The notes under the pieces were generated by a model, which made no database searches, had not been told where the DNA came from, and saw nothing but the letters and a program-made list of their open reading frames with translations. From the NCBI GenBank assembly GCA_905221375.1, contig CAJNCY010000001.1, positions 124,001 through 188,000 of the forward strand: 64,000 bases of DNA. The letters are read 5' to 3'. Made by a program: the position numbers and the translations under genes. Positions 54,603 to 63,292 of this stretch are shown here, piece by piece (position 1 is the first letter of the stretch; each line of letters starts with the position of its first letter). This DNA comes from a bacterium. Lineage in GTDB: Bacteria > Bacillota > Bacilli > Lactobacillales > Streptococcaceae.

Positions 54603-55547
54603 TTATAAATACCCATATGCAGATGCATCATCTTCTATCTTTCTCCAGTCAAAAGGCGTCTCCTGATAGACGGCATAGTTCACCCAGTTACTGAAAAAGA
54701 GGGCTGCTGATGAAGACCAACAAAGACAAGGTGTCTGGTTGACATCATCATCCTTAAAGTAATTTTCTGGAATATGGGGATCCAAACCTGCATCACGATC
54801 TCGAAAATACTCTTTTGCCAAGGTATCACGGTCATATTCCAAATGCCCAAAACTATAAATTTCACGTAAATCACGACTGGCCAAAATCGAAACCCCAACC
54901 TGAGGCCCCTCTGATAAAATTTCAAGATTGGTCTTGTTTAAGACTTCTTCCTTAGAAATCTCCGTGTGCCGTGAATGAGGGGATACATAGCTATCGTCAA
55001 AACCTCTAAATAGAAGATGACCTTCCTTTAAGGTGTCCTGAGGATAAATACCTGATAGCTTACTGTCCATCTGGTATTTATCTACACCATAGCGCAGATA
55101 AAGGCCAGCCTGAGCCCCCCAACAGATATGGAGGGTCGAATAGACATGTGTCTTAGACCACTCGATTACTTGACTAAATTCCTCCCAATAGTCCACTTCC
55201 TCAAATGGTAAATGCTCAACTGGAGCACCCGTGATAATCATGCCATCAAAATACTCATCCTTGACTTCAGGAAAAGTTTTATAGAAAGTCTCCATGTGCT
55301 CTGAGCGAGTTGTTTTAGAACGGTGGCTCTCCATATAGAGAAAATCGATATCCAGTTGCAGGGGTGTATTGGCCAAATGGCGCAACAACTGGGTCTCTGT
55401 GACCATTTTTTGTGGCATAAGATTTAAGATTAAAATCTTCAAAGGACGGATATCTTGGTGGGCCGCACGTTGATCATCCATGACAAAGATGTTCTCTGTC
55501 CGTAAAATCTCAACAGCTGGCAATTTTTTATCAATTCGAATCGGCAT
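54603..55547 (-). CDS. metA: Homoserine O-acyltransferase, probable acetyltransferase
   Basis: A 314-residue MetA. Catalytic Cys142 lies in [12 protein letters not shown] and the partner His in SPHSRHTE. Residue 111 is Glu ([13 protein letters not shown]); in Bacillus cereus MetA, Glu111 gives acetyl-CoA preference while Gly gives succinyl-CoA, so O-acetylhomoserine is the expected product. First step of methionine synthesis. A MET-box-like site overlaps the predicted -35, and the leader contains a BOX element. Confidence 0.94.
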   Translation of the reverse strand: MPIRIDKKLPAVEILRTENIFVMDDQRAAHQDIRPLKILILNLMPQKMVTETQLLRHLANTPLQLDIDFLYMESHRSKTTRSEHMETFYKTFPEVKDEYFDGMIITGAPVEHLPFEEVDYWEEFSQVIEWSKTHVYSTLHICWGAQAGLYLRYGVDKYQMDSKLSGIYPQDTLKEGHLLFRGFDDSYVSPHSRHTEISKEEVLNKTNLEILSEGPQVGVSILASRDLREIYSFGHLEYDRDTLAKEYFRDRDAGLDPHIPENYFKDDDVNQTPCLCWSSSAALFFSNWVNYAVYQETPFDWRKIEDDASAYGYL

Positions 55548-55594
55548 AACCCTCTCCTAACTGTACTCTTTCAGGAATCATTGCATGTGTTTGA

Positions 55595-55745
55595 AACTCT
55601 TCGAACATCTCTTCAAACCGCGTCAACGTTGCCTTACCGTACGTATATGTTACTGACTTCGTCAATTCTATCTGCAACCTCAAAGCTGTACTTTGAGCAG
55701 CTTACGGCTAGTTTCCTAGTTTGCTCTTTGATTTTCATTGAGTAT
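55595..55745. repeat. BOX element, A-B-C type, in the metA leader
   Basis: Diverged left end (AACTCTTCGAACATC), boxA (CGCGTCAACGTTGCCTTACC), one boxB (GACTTCGTCA ... CTCAAAG/CTTTGAG), boxC ending TTTTCATTGAGTAT. Confidence 0.85.
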
Positions 55746-55775
55746 GAAACTAAAACTCAAACACTTAGTCCTTTT

Positions 55776-55809
55776 ATTATACTGCAAGAAGATATAGTTT
55801 TCAATTATA
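55776..55809 (-). promoter_or_regulatory. metA promoter with MET-box-like site
   Basis: TTGAAA (55799-55804), 17 bp, TATAAT (55776-55781). The -35 is overlapped by TATAGTT-TTC-AATTATA (55793-55809), one mismatch from the streptococcal MET-box palindrome bound by MtaR/MetR. A further TATAGTT half-site lies at 55806-55812. Confidence 0.6.
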
Positions 55810-55855
55810 GTTTTTCTCTAACTAGCTATAGTCTATTTTTATATCCTAATGTAGA

Positions 55856-55881
55856 GAAAACAGCCCTAGGGACTGTTTTTC
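55856..55881 (-). terminator. Terminator after apt
   Basis: AAACAG-CCCTAGGG-CTGTTT palindrome (about 55858-55879) just after the apt stop; moderate T-run on the minus strand. Confidence 0.7.
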
Positions 55882-55882
55882 A

Positions 55883-56395
55883 TTAATAATGCATGAGAAC
55901 TTTGTAATCGTAGTCACCGATTTTTTCACGGCCGTTCAATTCATCCAATTCAACAAGGAAGGCACAACCTGCCACAACACCACCAAGTTTTTCAATCATT
56001 TCGATAGTTGCTTTAACAGTACCACCTGTTGCCAAGAGGTCGTCTACGATAAGAACACGTTGACCTGGCTTGATGGCATCCGCGTGCATAGTCAAGGTAT
56101 CAACACCGTACTCTTTTTCATAGTCAGCAGAAATGACTTCGCGTGGCAATTTACCTGGCTTACGAACAGGCGCGAAACCAATTCCCAACTCAAAGGCAAC
56201 TGGACAACCCACGATAAATCCACGAGCCTCAGGACCTACAATCATGTCGATTTTCTTGTCAGTAGCGTACTGAACAATTTCACGAACAGCGTAGCTATAG
56301 GCATTCCCATCAGCCATCAAAGGACTAATATCACGGAAGGTGATGCCTTCCTTAGGATAATTTTCAATTGTTGCAATATAATCTTTTAAATTCAT
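55883..56395 (-). CDS. apt: Adenine phosphoribosyltransferase
   Basis: A 170-residue type I phosphoribosyltransferase. The PRPP loop is [13 protein letters not shown] (around residue 120) and [10 protein letters not shown] is the conserved purine-site region. Salvages adenine to AMP. An extended frame to 56473 lacks a ribosome binding site; the ATG at 56395 follows AAAGAAAG. Confidence 0.97.
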   Translation of the reverse strand: MNLKDYIATIENYPKEGITFRDISPLMADGNAYSYAVREIVQYATDKKIDMIVGPEARGFIVGCPVAFELGIGFAPVRKPGKLPREVISADYEKEYGVDTLTMHADAIKPGQRVLIVDDLLATGGTVKATIEMIEKLGGVVAGCAFLVELDELNGREKIGDYDYKVLMHY

Positions 56396-56480
56396 CTTTT
56401 TCTTTCTTTCAAAGTTTTTACTCTCTATTATACCATATTTTTTAAGAAAGAAAAAAGGAAAAGTTAACTTCAATGATTAT

Positions 56481-57239
56481 CTAACGATTTGACGATTTAT
56501 AACTAGCCATAGCAATAAACCCCAAGTTCTTTTTATTCTTATCAAACATTTTATACATAGTTAAAAACTGCTTTCTATTCTCCTTTTTACAAGCATTTAC
56601 ACAAATTTTCAAAGTTCCTAGCCAACCTTCGTCATAAATCATACCCGATAATTTCATTAATGTCATTTCACCAGTCAATACTCTCACATCACAATAACCT
56701 GATTCTATCATCACCTTTTCCCAACCATCTTGAGTTAAAGGACCTACATTTACATGAATTGCTTGTGACAATTCCTGTCTGACAGACTCTTTAGCTTCCT
56801 TAAGAAGCACATCATGTGTCAAAAGAAGACCTCCTGGTTTTAAAACCCTTAGATACTCCTTTACACATTTTTTCTTAGCTTGATCGGCTTGCATAGTCAG
56901 CATAGCTTCATTTATAACAATATCAAAACTAGCATCTTCATAAGGAAGTTTCATTGCATTCGCTTTTTCAAAACTGATTAAGTGAGCAACACCTGCTGTT
57001 TCAGCAGATTTTTTAGCCACTTCTAAAGCTTGAGCATCCATATCAACAGCAGTTATCTTACAACCAAAACGCTGTGCCAACTCAATTGCTGTAGTTCCCC
57101 TATTGCATGCAACTTCTAGTATTCTCTTTTCTTTTGAAAATCCTCCTTCCGCAATTAACCAATCTGTAGCACGTTTTCCACCTGGACGTAAGCGTTTTTT
57201 CCCCAATTTTGCTAAAAACTTATGACCTGCTTCTGACAT
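56481..57239 (-). CDS. Class I SAM-dependent methyltransferase
   Basis: A 252-residue methyltransferase. Motif I ILEVACNRGTTAIELAQ (around residue 45), motif II VDMDAQALEVA and post-II IVINEAMLTM give the Rossmann fold; LRVLKPGGLLLTHD is motif III. Resembles ubiquinone/menaquinone-type or small-molecule methylases, but the substrate is unknown. It has its own promoter (TTGTCA 57287-57292, 18 bp, TGT-TATAAT 57263-57268) and AGAGGTG before the ATG. Confidence 0.85.
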   Translation of the reverse strand: MSEAGHKFLAKLGKKRLRPGGKRATDWLIAEGGFSKEKRILEVACNRGTTAIELAQRFGCKITAVDMDAQALEVAKKSAETAGVAHLISFEKANAMKLPYEDASFDIVINEAMLTMQADQAKKKCVKEYLRVLKPGGLLLTHDVLLKEAKESVRQELSQAIHVNVGPLTQDGWEKVMIESGYCDVRVLTGEMTLMKLSGMIYDEGWLGTLKICVNACKKENRKQFLTMYKMFDKNKKNLGFIAMASYKSSNR

Positions 57240-57262
57240 TTGAACACCTCTATTTTTTCTTC

Positions 57263-57292
57263 ATTATAACACAAAACGATATTATCTGACAA
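57263..57292 (-). promoter_or_regulatory. Promoter of the methyltransferase gene
   Basis: TTGTCA (57287-57292), 18 bp, extended -10 TGT-TATAAT (57263-57268). Confidence 0.7.
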
Positions 57293-57299
57293 TTCTAAT

Positions 57300-57677
57300 C
57301 TATTATTTGATAAACTAGAATCAAAAGCATACAAGCTGACATGACTATAGCATAAATCTATTAATTAACTCTCTAGTTCGAATTCAACTCCTCCCATCAT
57401 TTACACATTCAGGTTACGACTATTTTTGTACTTTGGAATTGCTCTCATCTTCATCCATTATACGAACCTCCACCTTTCTGTTCGTAGAGCCACGATTTCG
57501 CTATCCCTTCCTCTGACGGTTCTAATTTCCAACGTCAGACTTAAAACGGTCTATCCCCAGACCGTTTTAATCCGCTACCTCACAATAATCAGACTTGGGA
57601 ATCGCTATTGGGTTCACCGGTAGCAGGTGCCTACCGAGGACTTACACCTCAGATGTACGACATGCCCGTCGTACGCC
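57300..57677 (-). mobile_element. Group II intron remnant (5' ribozyme part, probably IIC), no maturase
   Basis: The 57240-57724 gap is filled by a hairpin-rich segment. Reading the minus strand from 57677, GGCGTACGACGGGCATGTCG, then CATCTGAGGTGTAAGTCCTC parallels the 5' domain I of group IIC introns (GGCAUG...UCU...AGGGUGAGAGUCC). Further stems: TACGAC/GTCGTA, GGTAG/CTACC, AAAACGGTCT/AGACCGTTTT (57543-57568), TCTGACG/CGTCAGA (57511-57538). It begins directly after the rplA terminator, the known target type of IIC introns. No reverse transcriptase frame and no domain V are seen. Confidence 0.6.
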
Positions 57678-57705
57678 AAAAAAACGAGCACTTTCGTACT
57701 CGTTC
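57676..57705 (-). terminator. Terminator after rplA
   Basis: ACGAG/CTCGT stem with extra pairing (57684-57703) and a seven-T run on the minus strand. Confidence 0.85.
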
Positions 57706-57724
57706 TCTCTGTATAAACTACTGA

Positions 57725-58414
57725 TTAAAGTGAGTTTACGTCAACTTTGATACCAACACCTTGAGTAGTTGTGATAGTCAAGTTTGTTACGTAAGTTCCT
57801 TTAGCTGTAGCTGGTTTTGCTTTTTGAATTGTTTCGTTGAAAGCTTTGAAGTTTTCAACCAATTTTTCAGCTTCAAATGATACTTTACCGATGATTGCTT
57901 GAACGTTACCTGCACGGTCAGCACGGTAAGTGATTTTACCACCTTTAGACTCTTCAACTGCTTTTGCAACATCCATTGTTACAGTACCAGTTTTAGGGTT
58001 TGGCATCAAGTTACGTGGTCCAAGGACACGTCCAAGACGTCCAACAAGAGCCATCATGTCGGGTGTAGCGATAACTACGTCGAAGTCCAACCAACCGTCG
58101 TTGATTTTAGCAACAAGGTCATCTTCACCAACAAAGTCTGCACCAGCAGCTTTTGCTTCTTCAGCTTTTGCACCACGTGCGAAAACAAGAACGCGTGAAG
58201 TTTTACCAGTACCGTTTGGCAATACCATTGCTCCACGGATTTGTTGGTCAGCTTTTTTAACGTCGATGTTCAAGTTGTAAGCAACTTCTACAGTTGCGTC
58301 AAATTTTGCAAAGTTAGTTTCTTTTGCAAGTGCTACAGCTTCTTCTACGCTGTATGCTTTTGTGCTGTCGATTTTCTCAAGAGCAGCACGAAGTTGTTTG
58401 CTTTTTTTAGCCAT
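57725..58414 (-). CDS. rplA: 50S ribosomal protein L1
   Basis: A 229-residue L1 ([25 protein letters not shown], signature [14 protein letters not shown]). It binds the L1 stalk of 23S rRNA and, as a repressor, its own mRNA. A GTGGGAG...CCAC motif lies at 58433-58459 just before the gene. Separated from rplK by 207 bp, more than usual. Confidence 0.98.
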
Positions 58415-58432
58415 TTTCTATTCTCCTTGTAA

Positions 58433-58459
58433 GTGGTTCAATCGATTTTCATCTCCCAC
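58433..58459 (-). promoter_or_regulatory. Candidate L1-binding leader motif before rplA
   Basis: On the minus strand GTGG-GAGATGAAAATCG...-CCAC (58433-58459), similar to the motif before rplK. Confidence 0.45.
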
Positions 58460-58494
58460 GTCACTCCTCGAAATGATGAAGTCTTGCGGGTTTT

Positions 58495-58594
58495 CAGTCT
58501 ATTACTTTCCTTTTCCTACGGCCTTAAGTTCCCTTGCTGTACCCAAGTACAAGCATCAGTCACTTGCCTAGTATGAAAAGCAACTAATAGACTG
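58495..58594. repeat. 100-bp inverted-repeat element between rplK and rplA
   Basis: CAGTCTATTA (58495-58504) and TAATAGACTG (58585-58594) are perfect 10-bp inverted ends, with similarity continuing to about 20 bp (CTTTTC-type ends). It may be a miniature element or an attenuator-like hairpin; no target duplication is evident. Confidence 0.5.
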
Positions 58595-58621
58595 CTGTGA
58601 GATTTTCTACTGTGTTATTGA

Positions 58622-59047
58622 TTAGTCAACAACAGTGAATCCCATAGAACGAGCAGTACCTTCGATCATACGCATTGCAGACTCTACGTTTGCTGCGTTC
58701 AAATCTGGCATCTTAGTTTCTGCAATTTCTTGTACTTGTGCACGAGTAACTGTAGCAACTTTAGTTTTGTTAGGTGTACCTGATCCTTTTTCAACACCTG
58801 CAGCTTTTTTCAAAAGAACAGCAGCTGGTGGTGTTTTAGTGATGAAAGTAAATGATTTATCTTCGTAAACTGAGATAACAACTGGAATGATCATACCAGC
58901 TTGGTCAGCTGTACGAGCGTTGAACTCTTTTGTGAATCCCATGATGTTGATACCAGCTTGACCAAGAGCAGGTCCAACCGGTGGAGCTGGTGTAGCTTTA
59001 CCAGCAGGGATTTGCAATTTTACAAGTTTTTCGACTTTTTTAGCCAT
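58622..59047 (-). CDS. rplK: 50S ribosomal protein L11
   Basis: A 141-residue L11 ([42 protein letters not shown]). Part of the GTPase-associated centre; binds the 23S rRNA stalk base. First gene of the rplK-rplA unit, with AGGAGGA before the ATG. Confidence 0.98.
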   Translation of the reverse strand: MAKKVEKLVKLQIPAGKATPAPPVGPALGQAGINIMGFTKEFNARTADQAGMIIPVVISVYEDKSFTFITKTPPAAVLLKKAAGVEKGSGTPNKTKVATVTRAQVQEIAETKMPDLNAANVESAMRMIEGTARSMGFTVVD

Positions 59048-59063
59048 TTTTAAATCCTCCTTT

Positions 59064-59100
59064 GTGGTTTTGGCGGTAATTAAAGATTTTTACCTCCCAC
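59064..59100 (-). promoter_or_regulatory. L1 autoregulatory leader motif before rplK
   Basis: Minus strand GTGG-GAGGTAAAAATC...ACCGCCAAAA-CCAC (59064-59100), the layout of firmicute L1 leaders. Confidence 0.6.
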
Positions 59101-59125
59101 AAGTATGCTTTTCACATACCCATCT

Positions 59126-59153
59126 ATTATACACTATTTATCTGAAATTGCAA
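59126..59153 (-). promoter_or_regulatory. rplK promoter
   Basis: TTGCAA (59148-59153), 16 bp, TATAAT (59126-59131); the start lies just before a GTATG/CATAC hairpin. Confidence 0.65.
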
Positions 59154-59169
59154 GAGAAAAGTTTATTTT

Positions 59170-59886
59170 TTAATCGACATAATCTCCGCCTTCAAAGCCG
59201 TAGTATTCTTCCAAACTGAGACCACTTGCAGCAATTTCTTTTGCTTCTTTTCCGACATAACGAAGGTGCCATTCCTCAGCCATATAGCCTGTTTCCTTTT
59301 CCTTGCCTTTGAGATAACGGACAACAAAACCATAATCAGCCGCATGGTCCAAGAGCCATTGGGCCGCTTTTTCTTCTGTCACCAAATCACCATTTGTCCC
59401 AATCACATCAAAGGCTAAACCTGTCTGGTGTTCGCTATAGCCAGGTCGGGCAGAGTAACGGTCGGCAGCTGCCTTCCCGTCTTGATTGACATAATCTTGA
59501 TAGAGCTTGGTCTGAGTTTCATAACTTCTAAAGCCACTGTAATGATCGCTAATGGGGAAACCTGCCTCTTGCATAGCTTTGATGAGTTTGACCAACTCTG
59601 CCTTGGCTGTTGGATTTTCCCCTGGATTATAGTCTTTAGACAATGGATAGTGTTTGTTGGCTACGATGATTTCATCGTATTTGCCTTGGATGCTATAGTA
59701 GCCTCCTTTGTTAGCCACTTCTACTTTTTTCTGGGCAGCTCCTTGAGATTTACTATCGACTGTTCCATCAGCTTTAGCTGTTTGTTCTGTCTTAGCTGCT
59801 CCATCTTCAGTTTTTGCTTTTTCTTGTGAACAAGCTGCTAGACTCAAAGCTAGCAAGGCTGTCAAGACAAGGTATCTTTTTTTCAT
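59170..59886 (-). CDS. ldcB: L,D-carboxypeptidase LdcB/DacB, lipoprotein
   Basis: A 238-residue M15B (VanY-like) peptidase. Lipobox LAAC at about residues 16-19, a charged linker to about 60, then the catalytic domain with the zinc motifs SEHQTGLAFDV (HxxxxxxD) and EWHLRYV (ExxH). The pneumococcal homologue trims tetrapeptides to tripeptides in peptidoglycan. Located three bases before the HIT gene on the same strand. Confidence 0.93.
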   Translation of the reverse strand: MKKRYLVLTALLALSLAACSQEKAKTEDGAAKTEQTAKADGTVDSKSQGAAQKKVEVANKGGYYSIQGKYDEIIVANKHYPLSKDYNPGENPTAKAELVKLIKAMQEAGFPISDHYSGFRSYETQTKLYQDYVNQDGKAAADRYSARPGYSEHQTGLAFDVIGTNGDLVTEEKAAQWLLDHAADYGFVVRYLKGKEKETGYMAEEWHLRYVGKEAKEIAASGLSLEEYYGFEGGDYVD

Positions 59887-59888
59887 TT

Positions 59889-60359
59889 TTACTCCTTTAT
59901 TTCTAATAGTTTATCTACTTCTGACGATAAACATTCGACTAATCTTTTAATCTCATCCGGTTTTGCTTGGCAGATTGCTGCTGTCATTTCTTCAAAAGGA
60001 ACCCACCAGACTGGACCACGTCCCTTGAGACCGTGACCCTTCATATCACCTGTCCGTCGTGGAAACAGATGCCAATGAAGATGGGCATCGCCATTTCCTA
60101 GCAGTTCGATATTCATTTTCTCAGCAGCAAAGGCCTTGGCAACTGCCTCTTGGACTAGACTCATTTCTTCTAGAAAATGGACTCTCATTTCCTTTTCTAA
60201 ATGGTGCAATTCCGTGACATGTTCCTTGGCTAGAAAGAGGCTATAGCCTGCAAAATACTGGTGGTCTCCAACCACAAGATAGCCTGTTTCCAACTCTTTG
60301 ACAAAATAGGGATTTTCTCCCTTCTTGATGAGCTCAATTCTCTGGCAAATCAAACACAT
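59889..60359 (-). CDS. HIT family hydrolase
   Basis: A 156-residue histidine-triad protein; the motif is HLHWHLFPR (H-x-H-x-H) near residue 95. CLICQRI at the N-terminus may bind zinc. Members hydrolyse nucleotide phosphates and amidates; the substrate here is unknown. Adjacent by two bases to the M42 gene and ldcB, likely one transcript. Confidence 0.9.
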   Translation of the reverse strand: MCLICQRIELIKKGENPYFVKELETGYLVVGDHQYFAGYSLFLAKEHVTELHHLEKEMRVHFLEEMSLVQEAVAKAFAAEKMNIELLGNGDAHLHWHLFPRRTGDMKGHGLKGRGPVWWVPFEEMTAAICQAKPDEIKRLVECLSSEVDKLLEIKE

Positions 60360-60360
60360 A

Positions 60361-61398
60361 TTAGTCTACCAATGCGCTCTTAAGGTAAGCATCAACCATA
60401 CGCTCCGTTGCAACCACCGAGTCAATATGAGTGCGCTCATATGAGTGGCTAGACTCGATACCAGCACCAAGCAGAGCGTGTTTAACCTCAGCCCCTGCAG
60501 ACATGGCCGCTGAAGCGTCCGATCCATAAAATGGATAGATATCCAACTTAAATGGAATATCTTGCTCTTTAGCCAAGGCAACTAAGTGTTGACGGAAGTC
60601 ATAGTGATAAGGGCCTGAAGCATCCTTGACACAGATAGATACTGTGTACTCATCTGTCTGCTGGTCATCACCCATGGCTCCCATGTCCACAGCCAGATAT
60701 TCTACTACCTGAGCAGGGATATTAGAGTTGGCACCGTGCCCCACTTCTTCAAAGACTGAAAAAGCAAAATGGGTTGTTACGGGCAATTCAATCTTCTCTT
60801 CCTTATAAATACGAAGTAGGTTAAGCAAAATAGCCGCACTGACCTTATCGTCCAAATGACGAGACTTGATAAAACCTGTCTCTGTCACGACAGTTCGTGG
60901 GTCAAAACTGATAAAATCACCGACCTCAATTCCCAAGGCACGAGTTTCTTTTTCATTGCTTACTTTTGCATCCAAACGCACTTCCATATTGTCTTGCGTG
61001 CGTTCTGCAGTTCCTGCATCCTTGTAGACATGGCAAGAAGTTTGGTGGATGAGGATGGTTCCTGATACTTTTTGACCTGTACTAGCCACATGAACGGTAC
61101 AGTTTTCTCCTTCAATCATGTTCCAAGGAAAGCCACCGATACGGTCCAATTTGAGACGGCCATCTGGTTTGACAGCACGGACAATAGCACCCAGCGTATC
61201 TACATGGGCAGTCACATAGCGATGCTCTTCATCATTTTGACCTTTGATGGTCACATTGACACCGCCCTTGGCTGTGCGAACCGGCTGGTAACCAAAACCT
61301 TCCAAAGTATTGACTAAATAGTTCGAAATCTCACGAGTGAAGCCTGTTGGCGATGCAATAGCTGTTAGTTCTTTGATATATTCTACTGTTTGATTCAT
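60361..61398 (-). CDS. M42 family aminopeptidase/glutamyl peptidase-like
   Basis: A 345-residue M42 metallopeptidase: VTAHVDTLGAIV (metal His, Asp), HLDDKVSAA (metal Asp), FEEVGHGAN (catalytic Glu pair) and ESSHSYERTH (metal His). Such enzymes cut N-terminal residues from peptides and feed on imported oligopeptides. Start ATG 61398; first gene of the M42-HIT-ldcB set. Confidence 0.92.
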   Translation of the reverse strand: MNQTVEYIKELTAIASPTGFTREISNYLVNTLEGFGYQPVRTAKGGVNVTIKGQNDEEHRYVTAHVDTLGAIVRAVKPDGRLKLDRIGGFPWNMIEGENCTVHVASTGQKVSGTILIHQTSCHVYKDAGTAERTQDNMEVRLDAKVSNEKETRALGIEVGDFISFDPRTVVTETGFIKSRHLDDKVSAAILLNLLRIYKEEKIELPVTTHFAFSVFEEVGHGANSNIPAQVVEYLAVDMGAMGDDQQTDEYTVSICVKDASGPYHYDFRQHLVALAKEQDIPFKLDIYPFYGSDASAAMSAGAEVKHALLGAGIESSHSYERTHIDSVVATERMVDAYLKSALVD

Positions 61399-61444
61399 TT
61401 CTTCACCTCTTTTGCTACCTATTATAACACATTTATCATCGGAT

Positions 61445-61490
61445 AAAAAAAGAAAATCACTCCTGTATACTTGGCTACAAAAGTGATTTT
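61445..61490 (-). terminator. Terminator after brnQ
   Basis: AAAATCACT (61453-61461) / AGTGATTTT (61482-61490) with a long loop; T-rich on the minus strand. Confidence 0.8.
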
Positions 61491-61495
61491 AATGA

Positions 61496-62821
61496 TTATT
61501 CCATTTCAAAAACATCGCTTTCTTGCTTGTTTGGTAGAATCAATGAGAGCAAGATTCCGACAACGGCTGGTACCAACCATGGTAGTGATGCCTTAGCAAA
61601 AGGAAGAGCGTTGACAAGATTTGCAAGAAACTCAACTTTAAATGAGCTTCCTAGTACGCTTGCAATGGCAATGGCTGTAACAACAGCAATTGTCAACTGC
61701 ATACCTGGTTTTGAAAGAGCCACAAATTTGTTGACAATGACAATCATAACGATGGCAATGGTGATTGGGTACAAGATAACCAGTACTGGAATTGAGTACT
61801 TGATAATCGCATCAAGGCCCAAATTAGCAATGGCAAATCCAATCAAGGTAAAGGCTGTCGCATAAACCTTGTAGCTGATTTGTGGGAAGCGTTCATTAAA
61901 GAACTCAGCTGTAGACACAATCAAACCAACAGTCGTTGTGAAGCAGGTTACAGTAACCATAGCTGCAAGGAAGAGTTGAGCTGTTGAGCCAAAGATTTCT
62001 TGAGTGGCTTGTGACAAGATATAAACACCTGGTGTTCCACCCTTCATCGCTTCAGCTGGTACTGGGAAATGATTTCCGAGGAAACCTAAACCGATGTAAA
62101 GAGCGCTGAAAGCAAGGGCAACAACGATACCAACAACCCAAATAGTCGAAATATATTCTTTCTTACTTGAAAATCCAAGTTGTTTCAAGGTTTGAACTGC
62201 AATCACACTAAAGGCAACTGAGGCAAGGGCGTCCAAGGTATTATATCCTTCTAGGAAACCTGTCCCAAAGGCAGAAGCTTGATAAGCAGCTGAAGCAGCT
62301 TGAGGACTTGTTCCACCGTATTTGAAAGCTCCCAGAACAACCAAGATAACAATCAAAATCGCAAAGACTGGTGTTAAAATACGGCCGATACGGTCCAAGA
62401 TTTTTGATGGATTAAGCGAAATCAAATAGGCTGCCACAAAATAAAGAACCGTAAAGACAATCAAGCCAAGACCTTTATTTGCATCCGACAAAAGAGGGCT
62501 AATCCCTACTTCGTAAGCTGTTGTAGCTGTACGTGGGATAGCAAAGAATGGACCGATTGACAAGTAAAGAACTGAGAGGTAGAGAGTCGCAAACCAAGGC
62601 GCTACCTTTGTTGAAATCTCGTGAATATATCCTTTAGGATTGAGCGTTCCAATAATAAGGGTCAAGACGGCGATACCGACGCCTGAAAAGACAAAACCTG
62701 CGATAGCAGGAAGAAAATGTTCTCCAGATAGAGCACCTAGAGAAGGCGGAAAAATCAAGTTCCCCGCACCAAAAAATATTCCAAACAGGAGTAAACCTGT
62801 TAAGGCACCTTTTTTAGCCAT
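61496..62821 (-). CDS. brnQ: Branched-chain amino acid transport carrier (LIVCS/BrnQ)
   Basis: A 441-residue carrier with about 12 helices. GIFFGAGNLIFPPSLG near the start is the family signature. Sodium- or proton-coupled uptake of Leu, Ile and Val. The ATG at 62821 has AAGGAGA upstream; the upstream ATG at 62836 overlaps that site. The leader region includes an ATTCTC-6-GAGAAT palindrome (62917-62934) of unknown role. Confidence 0.95.
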   Translation of the reverse strand: MAKKGALTGLLLFGIFFGAGNLIFPPSLGALSGEHFLPAIAGFVFSGVGIAVLTLIIGTLNPKGYIHEISTKVAPWFATLYLSVLYLSIGPFFAIPRTATTAYEVGISPLLSDANKGLGLIVFTVLYFVAAYLISLNPSKILDRIGRILTPVFAILIVILVVLGAFKYGGTSPQAASAAYQASAFGTGFLEGYNTLDALASVAFSVIAVQTLKQLGFSSKKEYISTIWVVGIVVALAFSALYIGLGFLGNHFPVPAEAMKGGTPGVYILSQATQEIFGSTAQLFLAAMVTVTCFTTTVGLIVSTAEFFNERFPQISYKVYATAFTLIGFAIANLGLDAIIKYSIPVLVILYPITIAIVMIVIVNKFVALSKPGMQLTIAVVTAIAIASVLGSSFKVEFLANLVNALPFAKASLPWLVPAVVGILLSLILPNKQESDVFEME

Positions 62822-62940
62822 GAAAATCTCCTTCATATTTATAAAATACTGACCTAGTATATCATGAATGGGAGTATGAAAAAAGCTTCACGAAGTAAAT
62901 ATTGAATGTTTTCAAGATTCTCAAAAATGAGAATTATCTA

Positions 62941-62985
62941 AAAATAAAACTCTCCTACCCAGTACACACCGAGTAGGAGAAAGTC
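62941..62985 (-). terminator. Terminator after the rhodanese gene
   Basis: TCTCCTAC (62951-62958) / GTAGGAGA (62973-62980), then GTTTTATTTTT on the minus strand. Confidence 0.85.
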
Positions 62986-62991
62986 TACTGT

Positions 62992-63279
62992 TTACAATTC
63001 TTCAAAGGCTAACATGCCACCTTGAACATTGATAACTTTATAATCTTGTTCAGCTAGAAATTGACAAGCACGCGACGATCTCATTCCAGATTTGCAAATA
63101 ACATAATGTAACTGGTCCTTGTCCAACTGATTATAGGTATCAGCCAATTGACTAAGTGGTAGGTTCTGAGCACCTTCTAAATGAAGTGCTTCAAACTCAT
63201 CTACTTCTCTCACGTCCACTAGAGAAAGTTGGTCGTTTTGGTAAAGCTGATAAAATGCGTCAAAGGTTATTTCTTTCAT
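62992..63279 (-). CDS. Rhodanese-like domain protein
   Basis: A 95-residue single-domain rhodanese. LVDVREVDEFEALHLEGAQNLPL is conserved and the active-site Cys is in VICKSGMRSS (about residue 66). Probably sulfur transfer or a stress role. The ATG at 63279 with TTAGGAGA upstream is chosen; the longer frame would run into the BOX element just upstream, which separates it from the uracil-DNA glycosylase gene. Confidence 0.9.
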   Translation of the reverse strand: MKEITFDAFYQLYQNDQLSLVDVREVDEFEALHLEGAQNLPLSQLADTYNQLDKDQLHYVICKSGMRSSRACQFLAEQDYKVINVQGGMLAFEEL

Positions 63280-63292
63280 TCTTTTTCTCCTA

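Noticed and set aside
57426..57623. 65-codon plus-strand frame in the gap before rplA
   Set aside because: It runs through the intron-like hairpins on the opposite strand and resembles no protein.
62917..62934. CodY box before brnQ
   Set aside because: ATTCTC-6-GAGAAT does not fit the CodY consensus well enough; kept only as an unnamed palindrome.
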